Source: Klebsiella terrigena
GTDB lineage: Bacteria; Pseudomonadota; Gammaproteobacteria; Enterobacterales; Enterobacteriaceae
DNA: 64,000 nt
Direction of reading: 5' to 3'
Assembly: GCF_006539725.1 (NCBI RefSeq)
Contig: NZ_BJNO01000007.1
Span: 124,001-188,000 of the forward strand
Shown here in pieces: positions 14,471 to 22,961 of this stretch (the first letter of the stretch is position 1; the number at the start of each line of letters is the position of its first letter). The notes under the pieces were generated by a model. It did not search any database and was not told the origin of the DNA. It was given only the letters and a program-made list of their open reading frames with translations. Position numbers and translations under genes: made by a program.

Positions 14471-14650
14471 GTAACTATCCTACAGGCATTATGTCATGTT
14501 GCCCACTCCCACGCTTTGTCGAATGGACTCATGGTCGAGGAGGCTGCTTATTCTCCTCAACCAAACACAATGACTCTGTCGCCATTTCGTCGCCATTGGT
14601 GTTTGATGTTTGACATATGTTGTTGATTTTTATTCTTTTAATTTCAAGGC
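14471..14650. other. Prophage right end: non-coding, ends at rybB (probable attR)
   Basis: No gene is visible in these 180 bases. An imperfect inverted repeat pairs GAGGAG (14537-14542) with CTCCTC (14553-14558) but has no T run. AT-rich DNA follows (14600-14648) and then directly the 3' end of rybB. Phage-like sequence on one side and a complete small RNA gene on the other is what is expected where an integrase used the 3' part of rybB as attB. The core cannot be delimited without the left end of the prophage. Confidence 0.5.
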
Positions 14651-14732
14651 AACAAAAAACCCATCAACCTTGAACCTAAGTGGCGGGGTTGATGGGCTCC
14701 ACAAAATGGGGACATCAAAGAAAAGCAGTGGC
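14651..14732 (-). ncRNA. rybB: RybB, sigma-E-dependent Hfq-binding small RNA
   Basis: Read on the minus strand, the RNA begins GCCACTGCTTTTCTTTGATG and ends in a stem (CCCATCAACC / GGTTGATGGG) followed by TTTTTTGTT, nearly identical to E. coli RybB. The length is about 82 nt, and only the stem-loop bases between the two arms differ (ACTTAGG for ATTTCGG). RybB represses many outer-membrane porin mRNAs through its conserved 5' seed when sigma-E is active. As in E. coli it lies upstream of ybjL on the same strand side. Its terminator end borders the prophage. Confidence 0.95.
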
Positions 14733-14737
14733 ACTAC

Positions 14738-14766
14738 TTATGACTGATGCCCGTAAGAAAAGTTCT
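14738..14766 (-). promoter_or_regulatory. Probable sigma-E promoter of rybB
   Basis: On the minus strand AGAACTTTT (14758-14766) fits the GGAACTT-type -35 of sigma-E, and TCATAA (14738-14743) lies 16 bases downstream and 6 bases before the RNA 5' end at 14732. The layout follows the known E. coli rybB promoter. Confidence 0.65.
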
Positions 14767-14793
14767 GCCGATGTGCATTTTTTTCTCAAAAAA

Positions 14794-16479
14794 TTACTGA
14801 AGCCCTGGCCAGATGATGACAATCAGCGTCCCGGCGAGGGTTAGCAGCACGTTGGCTATCGCGTAGGTCCCCGCATATCCCAGCGCCGGAATGTTGCTGC
14901 GTGCGGTGTCGCTGATAATCTCCATCGCCGGCGCGCAGGTTCGCGCTCCCATCATCGCGCCAAACAGCATTGCGCGGTTCATGCGCAGAACGTAGGCGCC
15001 GAACAGGAAGCAGATAACCACCGGCACCAGGCTGACCACCAGGCCCGCCGCCAGCATCTGTCCGCCGACGGCGCCGAGGCCGTGGCCAATCCCGGCGCCG
15101 GCGCTCAGGCCGACCCCGGCCATAAAGACCATCAGGCCGAACTCTTTCACCATATTCAGCGCCCCCTGCGGGATGTAGCCGAAAGTCGGGTGGTTGGCCC
15201 GCAGGAAGCCAAGCATGATCCCGGCGAACAGCAGCCCCGCGGCGTTGCCGATCCCGAAGCTGAACGAGCTGAACTGGAAGGTGATCATCCCGATCATCAG
15301 GCCGACGATGAAAAAGGCGCAGAAGGCGAGCAGGTCGGTGACCTGGCTATGAATGGAGATAAAGCCGATGCGGTCGGCCACGGTTTTTACCCGTCGCGCG
15401 TCGCCGCTGACCTGCAGAACGTCGCCTTTGTTGAGCACCACGTTATCGTCAATCGGCATCTCAATCTGGCTGCGGATCACGCGGTTTAAGAAACAGCCGT
15501 GATCGGTCAGCTTCAGCTGGGCGAGACGACGGCCCACCGCATTGTGGTTTTTCACCACAATCTCTTCGGTGACGATGCGCATATCCAGCAGGTCGCGGTC
15601 GAAGACCTCCTTGCCGTTGCGAAAGCTGGGGTCGAGGCGGGCGTGGGCGTCCGGATAGCCCACCAGCGCGATATCATCCCCTTTCTGCAGCACCGCATCG
15701 CCGTCCGGGTTGGCCAGAATGCCGTTACGCCGAATACGTTCGATATAGCAGCCGGTCTGACGGTAGATGCCCAGCTCGCGCAGATTTTTACCGTCCGCCC
15801 AGGCCACCAGCTCCGGGCCAACGCGATAGGCGCGGATCACCGGCAGATAGACCTTGCGCTTGGAGTCGGTATCCAGCCCGCGCTCGCGGGCAATCTGCTG
15901 GGCGCTGGTTTGCAGATCCTGATGCTGCAGCTTGGGCATATAGCGCGCGCCGACGATCAGGCTCACCAGGCCAACCAGATAGGTCAGGGCGTAGCCGAGG
16001 CTCAGATGATCGAGCGAAAGCGCCAGCTGGTCGGCGGGCAGACCGAAATGGCGCAGAGTGTCGCCAGCGCCCACCAGCACTGGCGTGGAGGTCATGGCGC
16101 CGGCGAGCATCCCTGCGGTCAGGCCGATATCCCAGCCGAAGAGTTTACCCAGCCCTAAGGCCAGCAGCATCGCGCTGCCGACCATCACCAGGGCGAGCAT
16201 CAAATAGTTTTTCCCGTCGCGGAAAAAAATAGAAAAAAAGTTGGGGCCGGCTTCGACGCCGACGCAAAAAATAAACAACATGAAGCCCAGATTCAGCGCG
16301 TCAGTGTTAATACTGAAATGCTGCTGGCCTAATAATAAGGAAACCACTAAAACGCCAATGGAATTACCAAGTTGTACTGACCCGAGGCGCAGTTTCCCGA
16401 GACAAAGACCGAGTGCAAGGACAACGAATAATAACAGGATGTAATTCCCGTTTAACAAATCTGCGACGTTTATATTCAC
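14794..16479 (-). CDS. ybjL: Putative transport protein YbjL (AAE family)
   Basis: A 561-residue inner membrane protein, the same length as E. coli YbjL. I start at GTG 16477-16479 ([18 protein letters not shown]), matching E. coli; an upstream extension of the frame to 16596 is not native. The N-terminal half has hydrophobic segments ([15 protein letters not shown]). Two RCK_C/TrkA-C domains follow at roughly residues 200-380 ([36 protein letters not shown]). A second membrane half ends with [19 protein letters not shown]. This belongs to the aspartate:alanine exchanger family, but the substrate of YbjL is not established. Confidence 0.95.
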   Translation of the reverse strand: MNINVADLLNGNYILLLFVVLALGLCLGKLRLGSVQLGNSIGVLVVSLLLGQQHFSINTDALNLGFMLFIFCVGVEAGPNFFSIFFRDGKNYLMLALVMVGSAMLLALGLGKLFGWDIGLTAGMLAGAMTSTPVLVGAGDTLRHFGLPADQLALSLDHLSLGYALTYLVGLVSLIVGARYMPKLQHQDLQTSAQQIARERGLDTDSKRKVYLPVIRAYRVGPELVAWADGKNLRELGIYRQTGCYIERIRRNGILANPDGDAVLQKGDDIALVGYPDAHARLDPSFRNGKEVFDRDLLDMRIVTEEIVVKNHNAVGRRLAQLKLTDHGCFLNRVIRSQIEMPIDDNVVLNKGDVLQVSGDARRVKTVADRIGFISIHSQVTDLLAFCAFFIVGLMIGMITFQFSSFSFGIGNAAGLLFAGIMLGFLRANHPTFGYIPQGALNMVKEFGLMVFMAGVGLSAGAGIGHGLGAVGGQMLAAGLVVSLVPVVICFLFGAYVLRMNRAMLFGAMMGARTCAPAMEIISDTARSNIPALGYAGTYAIANVLLTLAGTLIVIIWPGLQ

Positions 16480-16748
16480 GAAAACCAACTTCTCATTTAC
16501 TAGTAAGTTGTTGAAGGAAATGGTTATTTGGTCTAAGGTTGCTCCAGTGTTCGCGTTGTCCCGAACCCTATTCTGGCATCCCGTTATAACCGGCAAAAAT
16601 ATAGTCGATAGTTTAATCCTTCCTGGATGCTGCGGCTAGTCACAATCGTATTTACTCCGGCGGGAGCCTTTATTGGCATGGATTGCCAGAATGCTTTATC
16701 TGACTGGGCTAATTGGAAGTGGGTTAGAGGCAGAATCAGGAGGATGTT

Positions 16749-17132
16749 GTGAAAGCTGAGCGTGCCTGGACGGGTGCCGTCTGCGGATTTTTTCTGTTTG
16801 TCGTGGTCTGTTTATCGCTGTTACTACATATGAAAGGCACCTTTCGGGCTGGCGGTAACCCAGAGCTCGGGCTGCTGCTTTTTTTGCTGCCCGGCGCGCT
16901 GGCGAGCTCTCTCTCTCCGGGACGACGCGTGATACAGCCGCTGGTCGGCGCAATTCTGGCGGCGCCGGTTTGCCTGGCGGTGATGCGGATTTTCTTTGTT
17001 ACTCAGCGGACGTTCTGGCAGGAGCTGGCGTGGCTGTTTAGCGCGGTATTCTGGTGCGCGCTCGGCGCGCTGTGCTTTATGTTTATCTGCGCCTGGCTCG
17101 ATACCAGACGCAGCAACTCATCGGAGCATTAA
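16749..17132 (+). CDS. ybjM: Inner membrane protein YbjM
   Basis: A 127-residue protein with four hydrophobic segments (GAVCGFFLFVVVCLSLLL, LGLLLFLLPGALA, LVGAILAAPVCLAVM, LAWLFSAVFWCALGALCFMF). It starts at GTG 16749 with AGGAGG eight bases upstream. It lies divergent from ybjL and convergent with grxA, as in E. coli. No function is known for the family. Confidence 0.85.
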   Translation: MKAERAWTGAVCGFFLFVVVCLSLLLHMKGTFRAGGNPELGLLLFLLPGALASSLSPGRRVIQPLVGAILAAPVCLAVMRIFFVTQRTFWQELAWLFSAVFWCALGALCFMFICAWLDTRRSNSSEH

Positions 17133-17138
17133 ACCGTC

Positions 17139-17402
17139 TCAGGCAAACAGGCCGAGGTTCTCTTTGGCCCAGGCTTCAAAGTCTGTGCAGCCGCCGATGT
17201 GCTTCTGATCGACGAAAATCTGCGGCACGGTTTCAACCGGTTTACCTACGGTCTTTTCCAGATCGCTTTTGCTGATGCCCTCAGCGTGAATATCAACGTA
17301 GCGGTAGTTAAAATCGTCGCGCTCGTTGGTCAGTTTTTCAGCCAGCTCTTTGGCACGGACGCAATAGGGGCAACCTGGACGACCAAAAATTACGGTAAAC
17401 AT
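17139..17402 (-). CDS. grxA: Glutaredoxin 1
   Basis: An 87-residue thioredoxin-fold protein starting MFTVIFGRPGCPYCVRAKEL. The dithiol active site CPYC is at residues 11-14, the cis-proline motif TVPQIF is near residue 58, and the GG motif HIGGCTDF follows. It uses glutathione to reduce ribonucleotide reductase, PAPS reductase and OxyR. AAGGAGAG lies before the ATG. In E. coli the gene is induced by OxyR; I could not define an OxyR site with confidence here. It is convergent with ybjM, with a 6-base gap between the two stop codons. Confidence 0.98.
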   Translation of the reverse strand: MFTVIFGRPGCPYCVRAKELAEKLTNERDDFNYRYVDIHAEGISKSDLEKTVGKPVETVPQIFVDQKHIGGCTDFEAWAKENLGLFA

Positions 17403-17607
17403 TATTTCTCTCCTTAAATCTCAGCCGGATGGCGAATGACTCCTATGATGCCGCGTTCTGCCGGCGAGTAAAAGAAGGTTCTGCCTTTTGCTTCGATGGT
17501 TTAAGGCTATGTTTGATAAATGACTTTGCTTTTAAACCGTTATACTAACCTCGTTGCGCGACGATTTTTTGCTTCGCCGCGCTAAGCCCACGGACTGGAG
17601 GAGAGCG

Positions 17608-17898
17608 ATGCGTTCGCCCGCTGTGTTACCCAAAAGCGTTCTGGTGATAGAGATCGTCGGCATCGTACTGCTGACGCTGGCCTGGCTCTCGCTTAATCAG
17701 TACGTGCAGCTGCCGGCGCCTTTTGCCAGCCCAACCGCCGCGCTAATAATGATCTTTGCCGGCGTCCTGCTGATGATCCCGGCCGCCATCGCGCTGGTGT
17801 GGCGGATGGCGAAGATCGTTGCTCCCCAGCTAACCGAAAGCAAAAAAACACCTTCTTCATTGTCAGACAGAGAAAAACGAGATGACGCCGACCATTGA
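17608..17898 (+). CDS. ybjC: Membrane protein YbjC
   Basis: A 96-residue protein beginning MRSPAVLPKSVLVIEIVG. The start at 17608 follows GGAGGAGAG and matches the E. coli length (95); the frame is open upstream to 17554 without a good start. Two hydrophobic segments (VLVIEIVGIVLLTLAWL and ALIMIFAGVLLMIPAAIALVW) are followed by a charged C-terminus. It overlaps nfsA by 17 bases and so forms an operon with it, as in E. coli where the unit is SoxS/MarA-controlled. Function unknown. Confidence 0.9.
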   Translation: MRSPAVLPKSVLVIEIVGIVLLTLAWLSLNQYVQLPAPFASPTAALIMIFAGVLLMIPAAIALVWRMAKIVAPQLTESKKTPSSLSDREKRDDADH

Positions 17899-18604
17899 GC
17901 TGCTGCGTAGCCACCGCTCCATTCGCCACTTTACCGACGCACCCGTCAGCGACGAACAGCGCGCGGCGATTATTGCCAGCGCGCAGGGAGCCTCCAGCTC
18001 CAGCTTTTTACAGTGTACTTCGATTATCCGTATTACCGACCCGCGCCTGCGCGAGCAGCTGGCGGCGATGAGCGGCGGCCAGCAGCACGTGGTGCAGGCG
18101 GCAGAGTTTTGGCTATTCTGCGCCGACTTTAACCGCCTGCTGCAGATTTGCCCGGACGCCCAGTTGGGCCTCGCGGAGCAGCTTCTGCTTGGCGCCGTCG
18201 ATACTGCGATGCTGGCGCAGAACGCGCTGGTGGCCGCGGAGTCGCTGGGCCTTGGCGGGGTCTATATCGGCGGCATTCGCAACAGCATTGAGGCGGTGAC
18301 CGAGCTGCTGAACCTGCCGCAGCACGTCCTGCCGCTGTTTGGCATGTGTCTCGGCTGGCCAGCCGATAATCCGGACGTCAAGCCGCGCATGCCGGCGGCG
18401 ATGCTGGTCCACGAAAACGGCTATCAGCCGGTCGATGACGAGGTGCTGGCCCAGTATGATGAGCAGCTGGCGCAGTACTACCTGTCGCGCAGCAGCAACG
18501 CGCGCCGGGATACCTGGAGCGACCATATCCGCCGTACCATCATTAAAGAAAGCCGCCCGTTTATTCTCGACTATCTGCATAAGCAGGGCTGGGCAACGCG
18601 CTGA
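17882..18604 (+). CDS. nfsA: Oxygen-insensitive NADPH nitroreductase NfsA
   Basis: A 240-residue FMN flavoprotein, identical in length to E. coli NfsA. It reduces nitro groups and quinones by two-electron steps using NADPH. The FMN-binding signature at the start (LLRSHRSIRHFTDAPVSDEQ), the central AESLGLGGVYIGGIRN and the C-terminal RNAR/DTWSDHIRRTI segment are all present. It also activates nitrofuran drugs, so loss-of-function mutations give nitrofurantoin resistance; this copy looks intact. It overlaps ybjC and is followed by a strong terminator. Confidence 0.97.
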   Translation: MTPTIELLRSHRSIRHFTDAPVSDEQRAAIIASAQGASSSSFLQCTSIIRITDPRLREQLAAMSGGQQHVVQAAEFWLFCADFNRLLQICPDAQLGLAEQLLLGAVDTAMLAQNALVAAESLGLGGVYIGGIRNSIEAVTELLNLPQHVLPLFGMCLGWPADNPDVKPRMPAAMLVHENGYQPVDDEVLAQYDEQLAQYYLSRSSNARRDTWSDHIRRTIIKESRPFILDYLHKQGWATR

Positions 18605-18684
18605 TTGCGTGTAAACTGCTGCCGGACTGGCATCCGGGGGTTGCGCCAGGCCAGCGCGAATGTTGAGACTTATCAGCTATCAAC

Positions 18685-18707
18685 GGCCCGTCTGAACGGG
18701 CCTTTTT
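18685..18707 (+). terminator. Intrinsic terminator after nfsA
   Basis: Stem GGCCCGT-CTGA-ACGGGCC at 18685-18702 followed by five T residues, lying 80 bases after nfsA and just 13 bases before the rimK start. rimK expression must therefore come from read-through or from a promoter overlapping this structure. Confidence 0.8.
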
Positions 18708-18720
18708 GCCGAGGTGCAGG

Positions 18721-19623
18721 GTGAAAATTGCCATATTATCCCGGGACGGGACGCTCTATTCATGTCGCCGCCTGACCGAAGCCGCGCACAAATGCGGTCA
18801 CCAGGTGGAAATCCTCGATCCGCTCTCCTGCTATATGAACGTCAGCCCGGTGGCCTCATCGATTCACTATAAAGGCCGCCAGCTGCCGCATTTCGATGCG
18901 GTGATCCCGCGCATCGGCTCGGCCATTACCTATTACGGCACCGCCGCGCTGCGCCAGTTCGAGCTGCTGGGCAGCTATCCACTGAATGAATCCGTCGCCA
19001 TTACCCGCGCGCGCGACAAGCTGCGCTCGCTGCAGCTGCTGGCGCGTCAGGGGATCGACCTGCCGCTGACCGGTATTGCCCACTCCCCGGACGACACCAG
19101 CGACCTGATCGCCATGGTCGGCGGCGCGCCGCTGGTGGTCAAACTGGTCGAGGGCACGCAGGGGATCGGCGTGGTGCTGGCAGAGACCCGCCAGGCGGCG
19201 GAGAGCGTGATTGACGCCTTCCGCGTGCTCAACGCCCATATTCTGGTGCAGGAGTATATCGCCGAAGCGAAAGGGCGGGATATTCGCTGCCTGGTGGTGG
19301 GGGACGAAGTCGTGGCAGCCATTGAGCGGCGGGCGAAAGAGGGCGATTTCCGCTCCAATCTGCACCGCGGCGGCGTCGCTACGGTGGCAACGATTAGCGA
19401 GCAGGAGAGAGCGATCGCCATCAAGGCGGCAAAAACGCTCGGTCTGGACGTTGCCGGGGTCGATATCCTGCGCGCCAACCGCGGGCCGCTGGTGATGGAG
19501 GTTAACGCCTCGCCGGGCCTTGAGGGCATTGAAACCACCACCGGGGTTGATATCGCCGGGCACATGATTGCCTGGATTGAGCGCCAGGCGACGCCAGAAT
19601 TCTGCCTGAAAATGGGCGGATAG
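18721..19623 (+). CDS. rimK: Ribosomal protein S6 glutamate ligase RimK
   Basis: A 300-residue ATP-grasp enzyme that adds glutamate residues to the C-terminus of ribosomal protein S6. I start at GTG 18721 ([18 protein letters not shown]), matching E. coli length. The ATP-grasp elements are visible: [19 protein letters not shown] (about 137-155), [16 protein letters not shown], and the metal-binding end [14 protein letters not shown] near residue 260. In E. coli it follows nfsA; here a terminator lies between them. ybjN follows after 88 bases. Confidence 0.96.
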   Translation: MKIAILSRDGTLYSCRRLTEAAHKCGHQVEILDPLSCYMNVSPVASSIHYKGRQLPHFDAVIPRIGSAITYYGTAALRQFELLGSYPLNESVAITRARDKLRSLQLLARQGIDLPLTGIAHSPDDTSDLIAMVGGAPLVVKLVEGTQGIGVVLAETRQAAESVIDAFRVLNAHILVQEYIAEAKGRDIRCLVVGDEVVAAIERRAKEGDFRSNLHRGGVATVATISEQERAIAIKAAKTLGLDVAGVDILRANRGPLVMEVNASPGLEGIETTTGVDIAGHMIAWIERQATPEFCLKMGG

Positions 19624-19711
19624 CGCGCATTGATGACACTTTCATGGTATGCGCCGCGTTTTTTGCGTAAGCTATGACGTCGTTTTTCCACAGCAAGAGG
19701 TTACAGGTCAT

Positions 19712-20194
19712 ATGGATTCTCTGGTCGTTCCGGGTCTGGATACGTTACGTCACTGGCTCGACGAATTAGGCATCAGCTTTTTTGAGTGTGATTCCTGCCA
19801 GGCTTTGCACCTGCCGCACATGCAGAACTTCGACGGCATTTTTGACGCCAAGCTCGATCTGGTGGATAACGTGGTGCTCTTTTCCGCGCTGGCGGAGGTG
19901 AAGCCGTCCGCGCTGCTGCCGCTGTCGGCGGATCTCTCGGCGATTAACGCCAGCTCGCTGACCGCCAAAGCCTTCCTCGATATCCAGGACGACAATCTGC
20001 CCAAGCTGGTGGTTTGTCAGGCGCTGCCGGTCGGCGTCGGCATTACCCTTGAGCAGTTCGGCTGGTTCTTCCGCCAGGGCGAAGAGCAGATCTCGATGGT
20101 TATCCTCGAAGCCGCGGCCAACCAGCTGCTGTATAAGGCCGATGAGGAAGAGGATCTCGCGGTGCAGGAGGTTCAGCACCATTTTCTTCACTAG
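19712..20194 (+). CDS. ybjN: YbjN family protein
   Basis: A 160-residue cytosolic protein starting MDSLVVPGLDTLRHWLDELG, close to E. coli YbjN (158 residues). It has the CxxC-like FFECDSCQALHLPHMQNFDG segment near residue 25 and a T3SS-chaperone-like alpha/beta fold. I chose ATG 19712 over the upstream in-frame start at 19649 because of the E. coli alignment. YbjN influences motility, biofilm and stress responses when overexpressed in E. coli; the molecular role is unknown. Confidence 0.92.
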   Translation: MDSLVVPGLDTLRHWLDELGISFFECDSCQALHLPHMQNFDGIFDAKLDLVDNVVLFSALAEVKPSALLPLSADLSAINASSLTAKAFLDIQDDNLPKLVVCQALPVGVGITLEQFGWFFRQGEEQISMVILEAAANQLLYKADEEEDLAVQEVQHHFLH

Positions 20195-20541
20195 CCTCGC
20201 CGGTGAATAGCGCAGCCACTGCCAGAGCGGCTGCGTATTACACGCTTTTATTCTGCTATTAACCCGCCGTTAAAGAATTATTCACCGCCATTCTGCCGCT
20301 TTCGGCTTATCACATAGACCCATATTGCATAAAAAATTGATAAAAGCCGTTATTTTACCTGGGCTATAGCCTCTTATTCTGGCTACAGTTATTCTGACGC
20401 TGCTTCCAGTTGCGGGCAACCATTCCGGGAGAGGTCCTCTCTCCTTTTCTTAGACAATGAAAAAATATGCATGATTTTTGCATGCGGATAATTGCGTATA
20501 TTAAGTCCGTGGTTAACGGGCATTGAGAAGGAATAAGAGAT
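20195..20541. promoter_or_regulatory. ybjN-potF intergenic region with potF promoter
   Basis: There is no gene in this stretch. A hairpin GGAGAG/CTCTCC (20428-20444) followed by TTTTCTT is a probable terminator for transcription coming from ybjN. Downstream of it AT-rich DNA (20455-20510, including GCGTATATTAAG) should hold the potF promoter. AAGGAATAAGAG before the ATG at 20542 is the ribosome binding site. Confidence 0.5.
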
Positions 20542-21654
20542 ATGACCGCCTTTGGTAAAAAATGGTTAACAGGCTTGGTGACCGGCGCGCTGATGGCCGT
20601 CTCTGCCGGTTCGCTCGCCGCTGAACAGAAAACCCTGCACGTTTATAACTGGTCTGACTATATTGCCCCGGACACGGTGGCCGATTTTGAAAAAGAGACC
20701 GGGATTAAAGTGGTGTACGACGTTTTTGATTCCAACGAAGTGCTGGAAGGCAAACTGATGGCGGGCAGCACCGGCTTTGACCTGGTGGTACCCTCAGCCA
20801 GCTTCCTCGAGCGCCAGCTGGCGGCGGGGGTGTTCCAGCCGCTGGATAAAAGCAAGCTGCCCAACTGGAAAAACCTCGACCCGGAAGTCTTAAAGCTGGT
20901 CGCTAAGCACGACCCGGAAAATAAATACGCGATGCCGTATCTGTGGGCCACCACCGGGATTGGCTATAACGTCGATAAAGTGAAGGCCGCGCTGGGTAAA
21001 GACGCGCCGCTGGATAGCTGGGATCTGGTGCTGAAGCCGGAAAACCTCGAAAAACTGAAAAGCTGCGGCGTCTCCTTCCTTGACGCACCGGAAGAGATTT
21101 TTGCCACCGTACTTAACTACCTCGGCAAAGACCCGAACAGCATGAAGGCCGATGACTATACCGGTCCGGCGACCGACCTGCTGCTCAAGCTGCGGCCGAA
21201 CATCCGCTACTTCCACTCCTCGCAGTATATTAACGACCTGGCCAACGGCGATATCTGCGTCGCGATCGGCTGGGCGGGCGACGTATGGCAGGCCGCAAAC
21301 CGAGCCAAAGAGGCGAAAAATGGCGTCAATGTCTCCTACTTTATTCCGAAAGAGGGGGCGATGGCGTTCTTTGACGTCTTTGCGATGCCGGCAGATGCTA
21401 AGAATAAAGATGAAGCCTATCAGTTCCTTAACTATCTGATGCGCCCTGAAGTTATCGCTAAGATTAGCGATCAGGTGTACTACGCCAACGGCAACAAGGC
21501 TTCTACGCCGCTGGTCAGCGAAGCCATCCGCAGCAATCCGGCAATTTATCCGCCGGCCGACGTGTTCGCCAAGCTGTTCACCCTGAAGGTTCAGGAGCCG
21601 AAAATTGACCGCGTGCGCACCCGCGCGTGGACCAAGGTAAAAAGCGGGAAATAA
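20542..21654 (+). CDS. potF: Putrescine-binding periplasmic protein PotF
   Basis: A 370-residue substrate-binding protein with a signal peptide (MTAFGKKWLTGLVTGALMAV, cleavage after SLAA near residue 26). The mature start is typical of PotF (LHVYNWSDYIAPDTVADFEK) and includes the polyamine-contacting tryptophan and tyrosine. VYYANGNKAS near residue 315 is the conserved late motif. It captures putrescine in the periplasm and delivers it to PotHI. It is separated from potG by 163 bases containing a stable hairpin, which may let the binding protein be made in excess. Confidence 0.97.
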   Translation: MTAFGKKWLTGLVTGALMAVSAGSLAAEQKTLHVYNWSDYIAPDTVADFEKETGIKVVYDVFDSNEVLEGKLMAGSTGFDLVVPSASFLERQLAAGVFQPLDKSKLPNWKNLDPEVLKLVAKHDPENKYAMPYLWATTGIGYNVDKVKAALGKDAPLDSWDLVLKPENLEKLKSCGVSFLDAPEEIFATVLNYLGKDPNSMKADDYTGPATDLLLKLRPNIRYFHSSQYINDLANGDICVAIGWAGDVWQAANRAKEAKNGVNVSYFIPKEGAMAFFDVFAMPADAKNKDEAYQFLNYLMRPEVIAKISDQVYYANGNKASTPLVSEAIRSNPAIYPPADVFAKLFTLKVQEPKIDRVRTRAWTKVKSGK

Positions 21655-21662
21655 AACCTGAT

Positions 21663-21680
21663 GGCCCGGTTCGCCGGGCC
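21663..21680 (+). terminator. UUCG hairpin between potF and potG
   Basis: GGCCCGG-TTCG-CCGGGCC is a perfect 7-bp stem with a UUCG tetraloop, 8 bases after the potF stop, without a T run. It is more likely an mRNA-stabilising or attenuating element than a complete terminator. Confidence 0.55.
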
Positions 21681-21817
21681 TGAAAAGGGTATAAATAGCC
21701 GGAGTATTGCAGTATGCCCGGCTAAAAAAACGCACCAGGATGGTGCGACTGCACGATAAAGAATGATGTATGGCAACCGGGCCATACGGTGGTGAGTTTT
21801 TGCCGGAGAGCGCTTAA

Positions 21818-22951
21818 GTGAATGACCTAATTTCCCGCCCACAAATGAAAGCCCCGAAAGCGCTGACCCCGCTGCTGGAAATCCGTAACCTGACCAAATC
21901 GTTCGATGGTCAGCACGCCGTCGATGACGTCAATCTCACGATTTATAAAGGCGAAATCTTCGCCCTGCTGGGCGCGTCCGGCTGCGGGAAATCAACGCTG
22001 CTGCGCATGCTGGCGGGCTTTGAGCAGCCGACAGCCGGACAGATTATGCTCGATGGCGTCGACCTGTCGCGCGTCCCGCCTTACCAGCGGCCTATCAACA
22101 TGATGTTTCAGTCTTACGCGCTGTTCCCCCATATGACGGTGGAGCAGAACATCGCCTTTGGCCTGAAGCAGGACAAGCTGCCGAAAGCCGAAATCGCCAG
22201 CCGGGTACAGGAGATGCTGGCGCTGGTGCATATGCAGGAGTTTGCCAAACGCAAGCCGCACCAGCTTTCCGGCGGCCAGCGTCAGCGCGTGGCCCTGGCG
22301 CGCAGCCTGGCAAAAAGGCCGAAGCTGCTGCTGCTCGACGAACCGATGGGCGCGCTGGATAAAAAGTTGCGTGACCGAATGCAGCTGGAGGTGGTGGACA
22401 TCCTCGAGCGCGTGGGGGCGACCTGCGTCATGGTGACCCACGATCAGGAAGAAGCGATGACCATGGCGGGGCGCATTGCGATCATGAATCGCGGCAAGTT
22501 CGTGCAAATCGGCGAGCCGGAGGAGATCTACGAGCACCCGACGACCCGCTATAGCGCGGAGTTTATCGGCTCGGTCAACGTCTTCGAAGGGCTGGTGCAG
22601 GAGCGGCTGGAGGATGGTCTGGTCCTGAACTCGCCGGGGCTGGTGCATCCGCTCAAGGTTGACCCCGACGCTTCCGTCGTCGACAACGTGCCGGTGTGGG
22701 TCGCCCTGCGTCCGGAGAAAATCATGCTCTGCGACGAGCCGCCGGCGGACGGCTATAACTTTGCCGTCGGGGAAGTTATCTACATTGCCTACCTCGGCGA
22801 TCTGTCTATCTACCACGTGCGCCTGAAAAGCGGGCAGATGCTCAGCGCCCAGCTGCAGAACGAACATCGTCATCGCAAAGGCTCGCCAACCTGGGGTGAT
22901 GAAGTCCGTTTATGCTGGGATGCGGACAGCTGCGTTGTTCTGACGGTGTAA
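21818..22951 (+). CDS. potG: Putrescine ABC transporter ATP-binding protein PotG
   Basis: A 377-residue ATPase, starting at GTG 21818 (MNDLISRPQMKAP). It has Walker A GASGCGKST near residue 52, the signature LSGGQRQRVALARSLA near 150, Walker B LLLLDEPMGALD and the H-loop VMVTHDQEE. A C-terminal TOBE domain (from about residue 290) is typical of the polyamine/CUT1 group. It powers PotFGHI putrescine import at the cytoplasmic face of the inner membrane. Length equals the E. coli protein. Confidence 0.97.
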   Translation: MNDLISRPQMKAPKALTPLLEIRNLTKSFDGQHAVDDVNLTIYKGEIFALLGASGCGKSTLLRMLAGFEQPTAGQIMLDGVDLSRVPPYQRPINMMFQSYALFPHMTVEQNIAFGLKQDKLPKAEIASRVQEMLALVHMQEFAKRKPHQLSGGQRQRVALARSLAKRPKLLLLDEPMGALDKKLRDRMQLEVVDILERVGATCVMVTHDQEEAMTMAGRIAIMNRGKFVQIGEPEEIYEHPTTRYSAEFIGSVNVFEGLVQERLEDGLVLNSPGLVHPLKVDPDASVVDNVPVWVALRPEKIMLCDEPPADGYNFAVGEVIYIAYLGDLSIYHVRLKSGQMLSAQLQNEHRHRKGSPTWGDEVRLCWDADSCVVLTV

Positions 22952-22961
22952 GGAGAGGGCG

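Noticed and set aside
14537-14558. Inverted repeat as terminator of the HAD-PRTase gene
   Set aside because: Only a 6-bp stem and no T run on either strand, so I list it only as a detail of the prophage end.
1-14650. CRISPR array or retron-like RNA in the prophage segment
   Set aside because: No regularly spaced repeats and no reverse transcriptase; the region before the DprA-like gene has repeats but no retron-like inverted ends that I could define.
15082-16158. Plus-strand frames opposite ybjL
   Set aside because: Complement of a conserved membrane protein gene; His/Gln-rich content typical of antisense frames.
17403-17607. OxyR site upstream of grxA
   Set aside because: Expected from E. 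coli, but I could not find a convincing ATAG/CTAT spaced pattern by eye.
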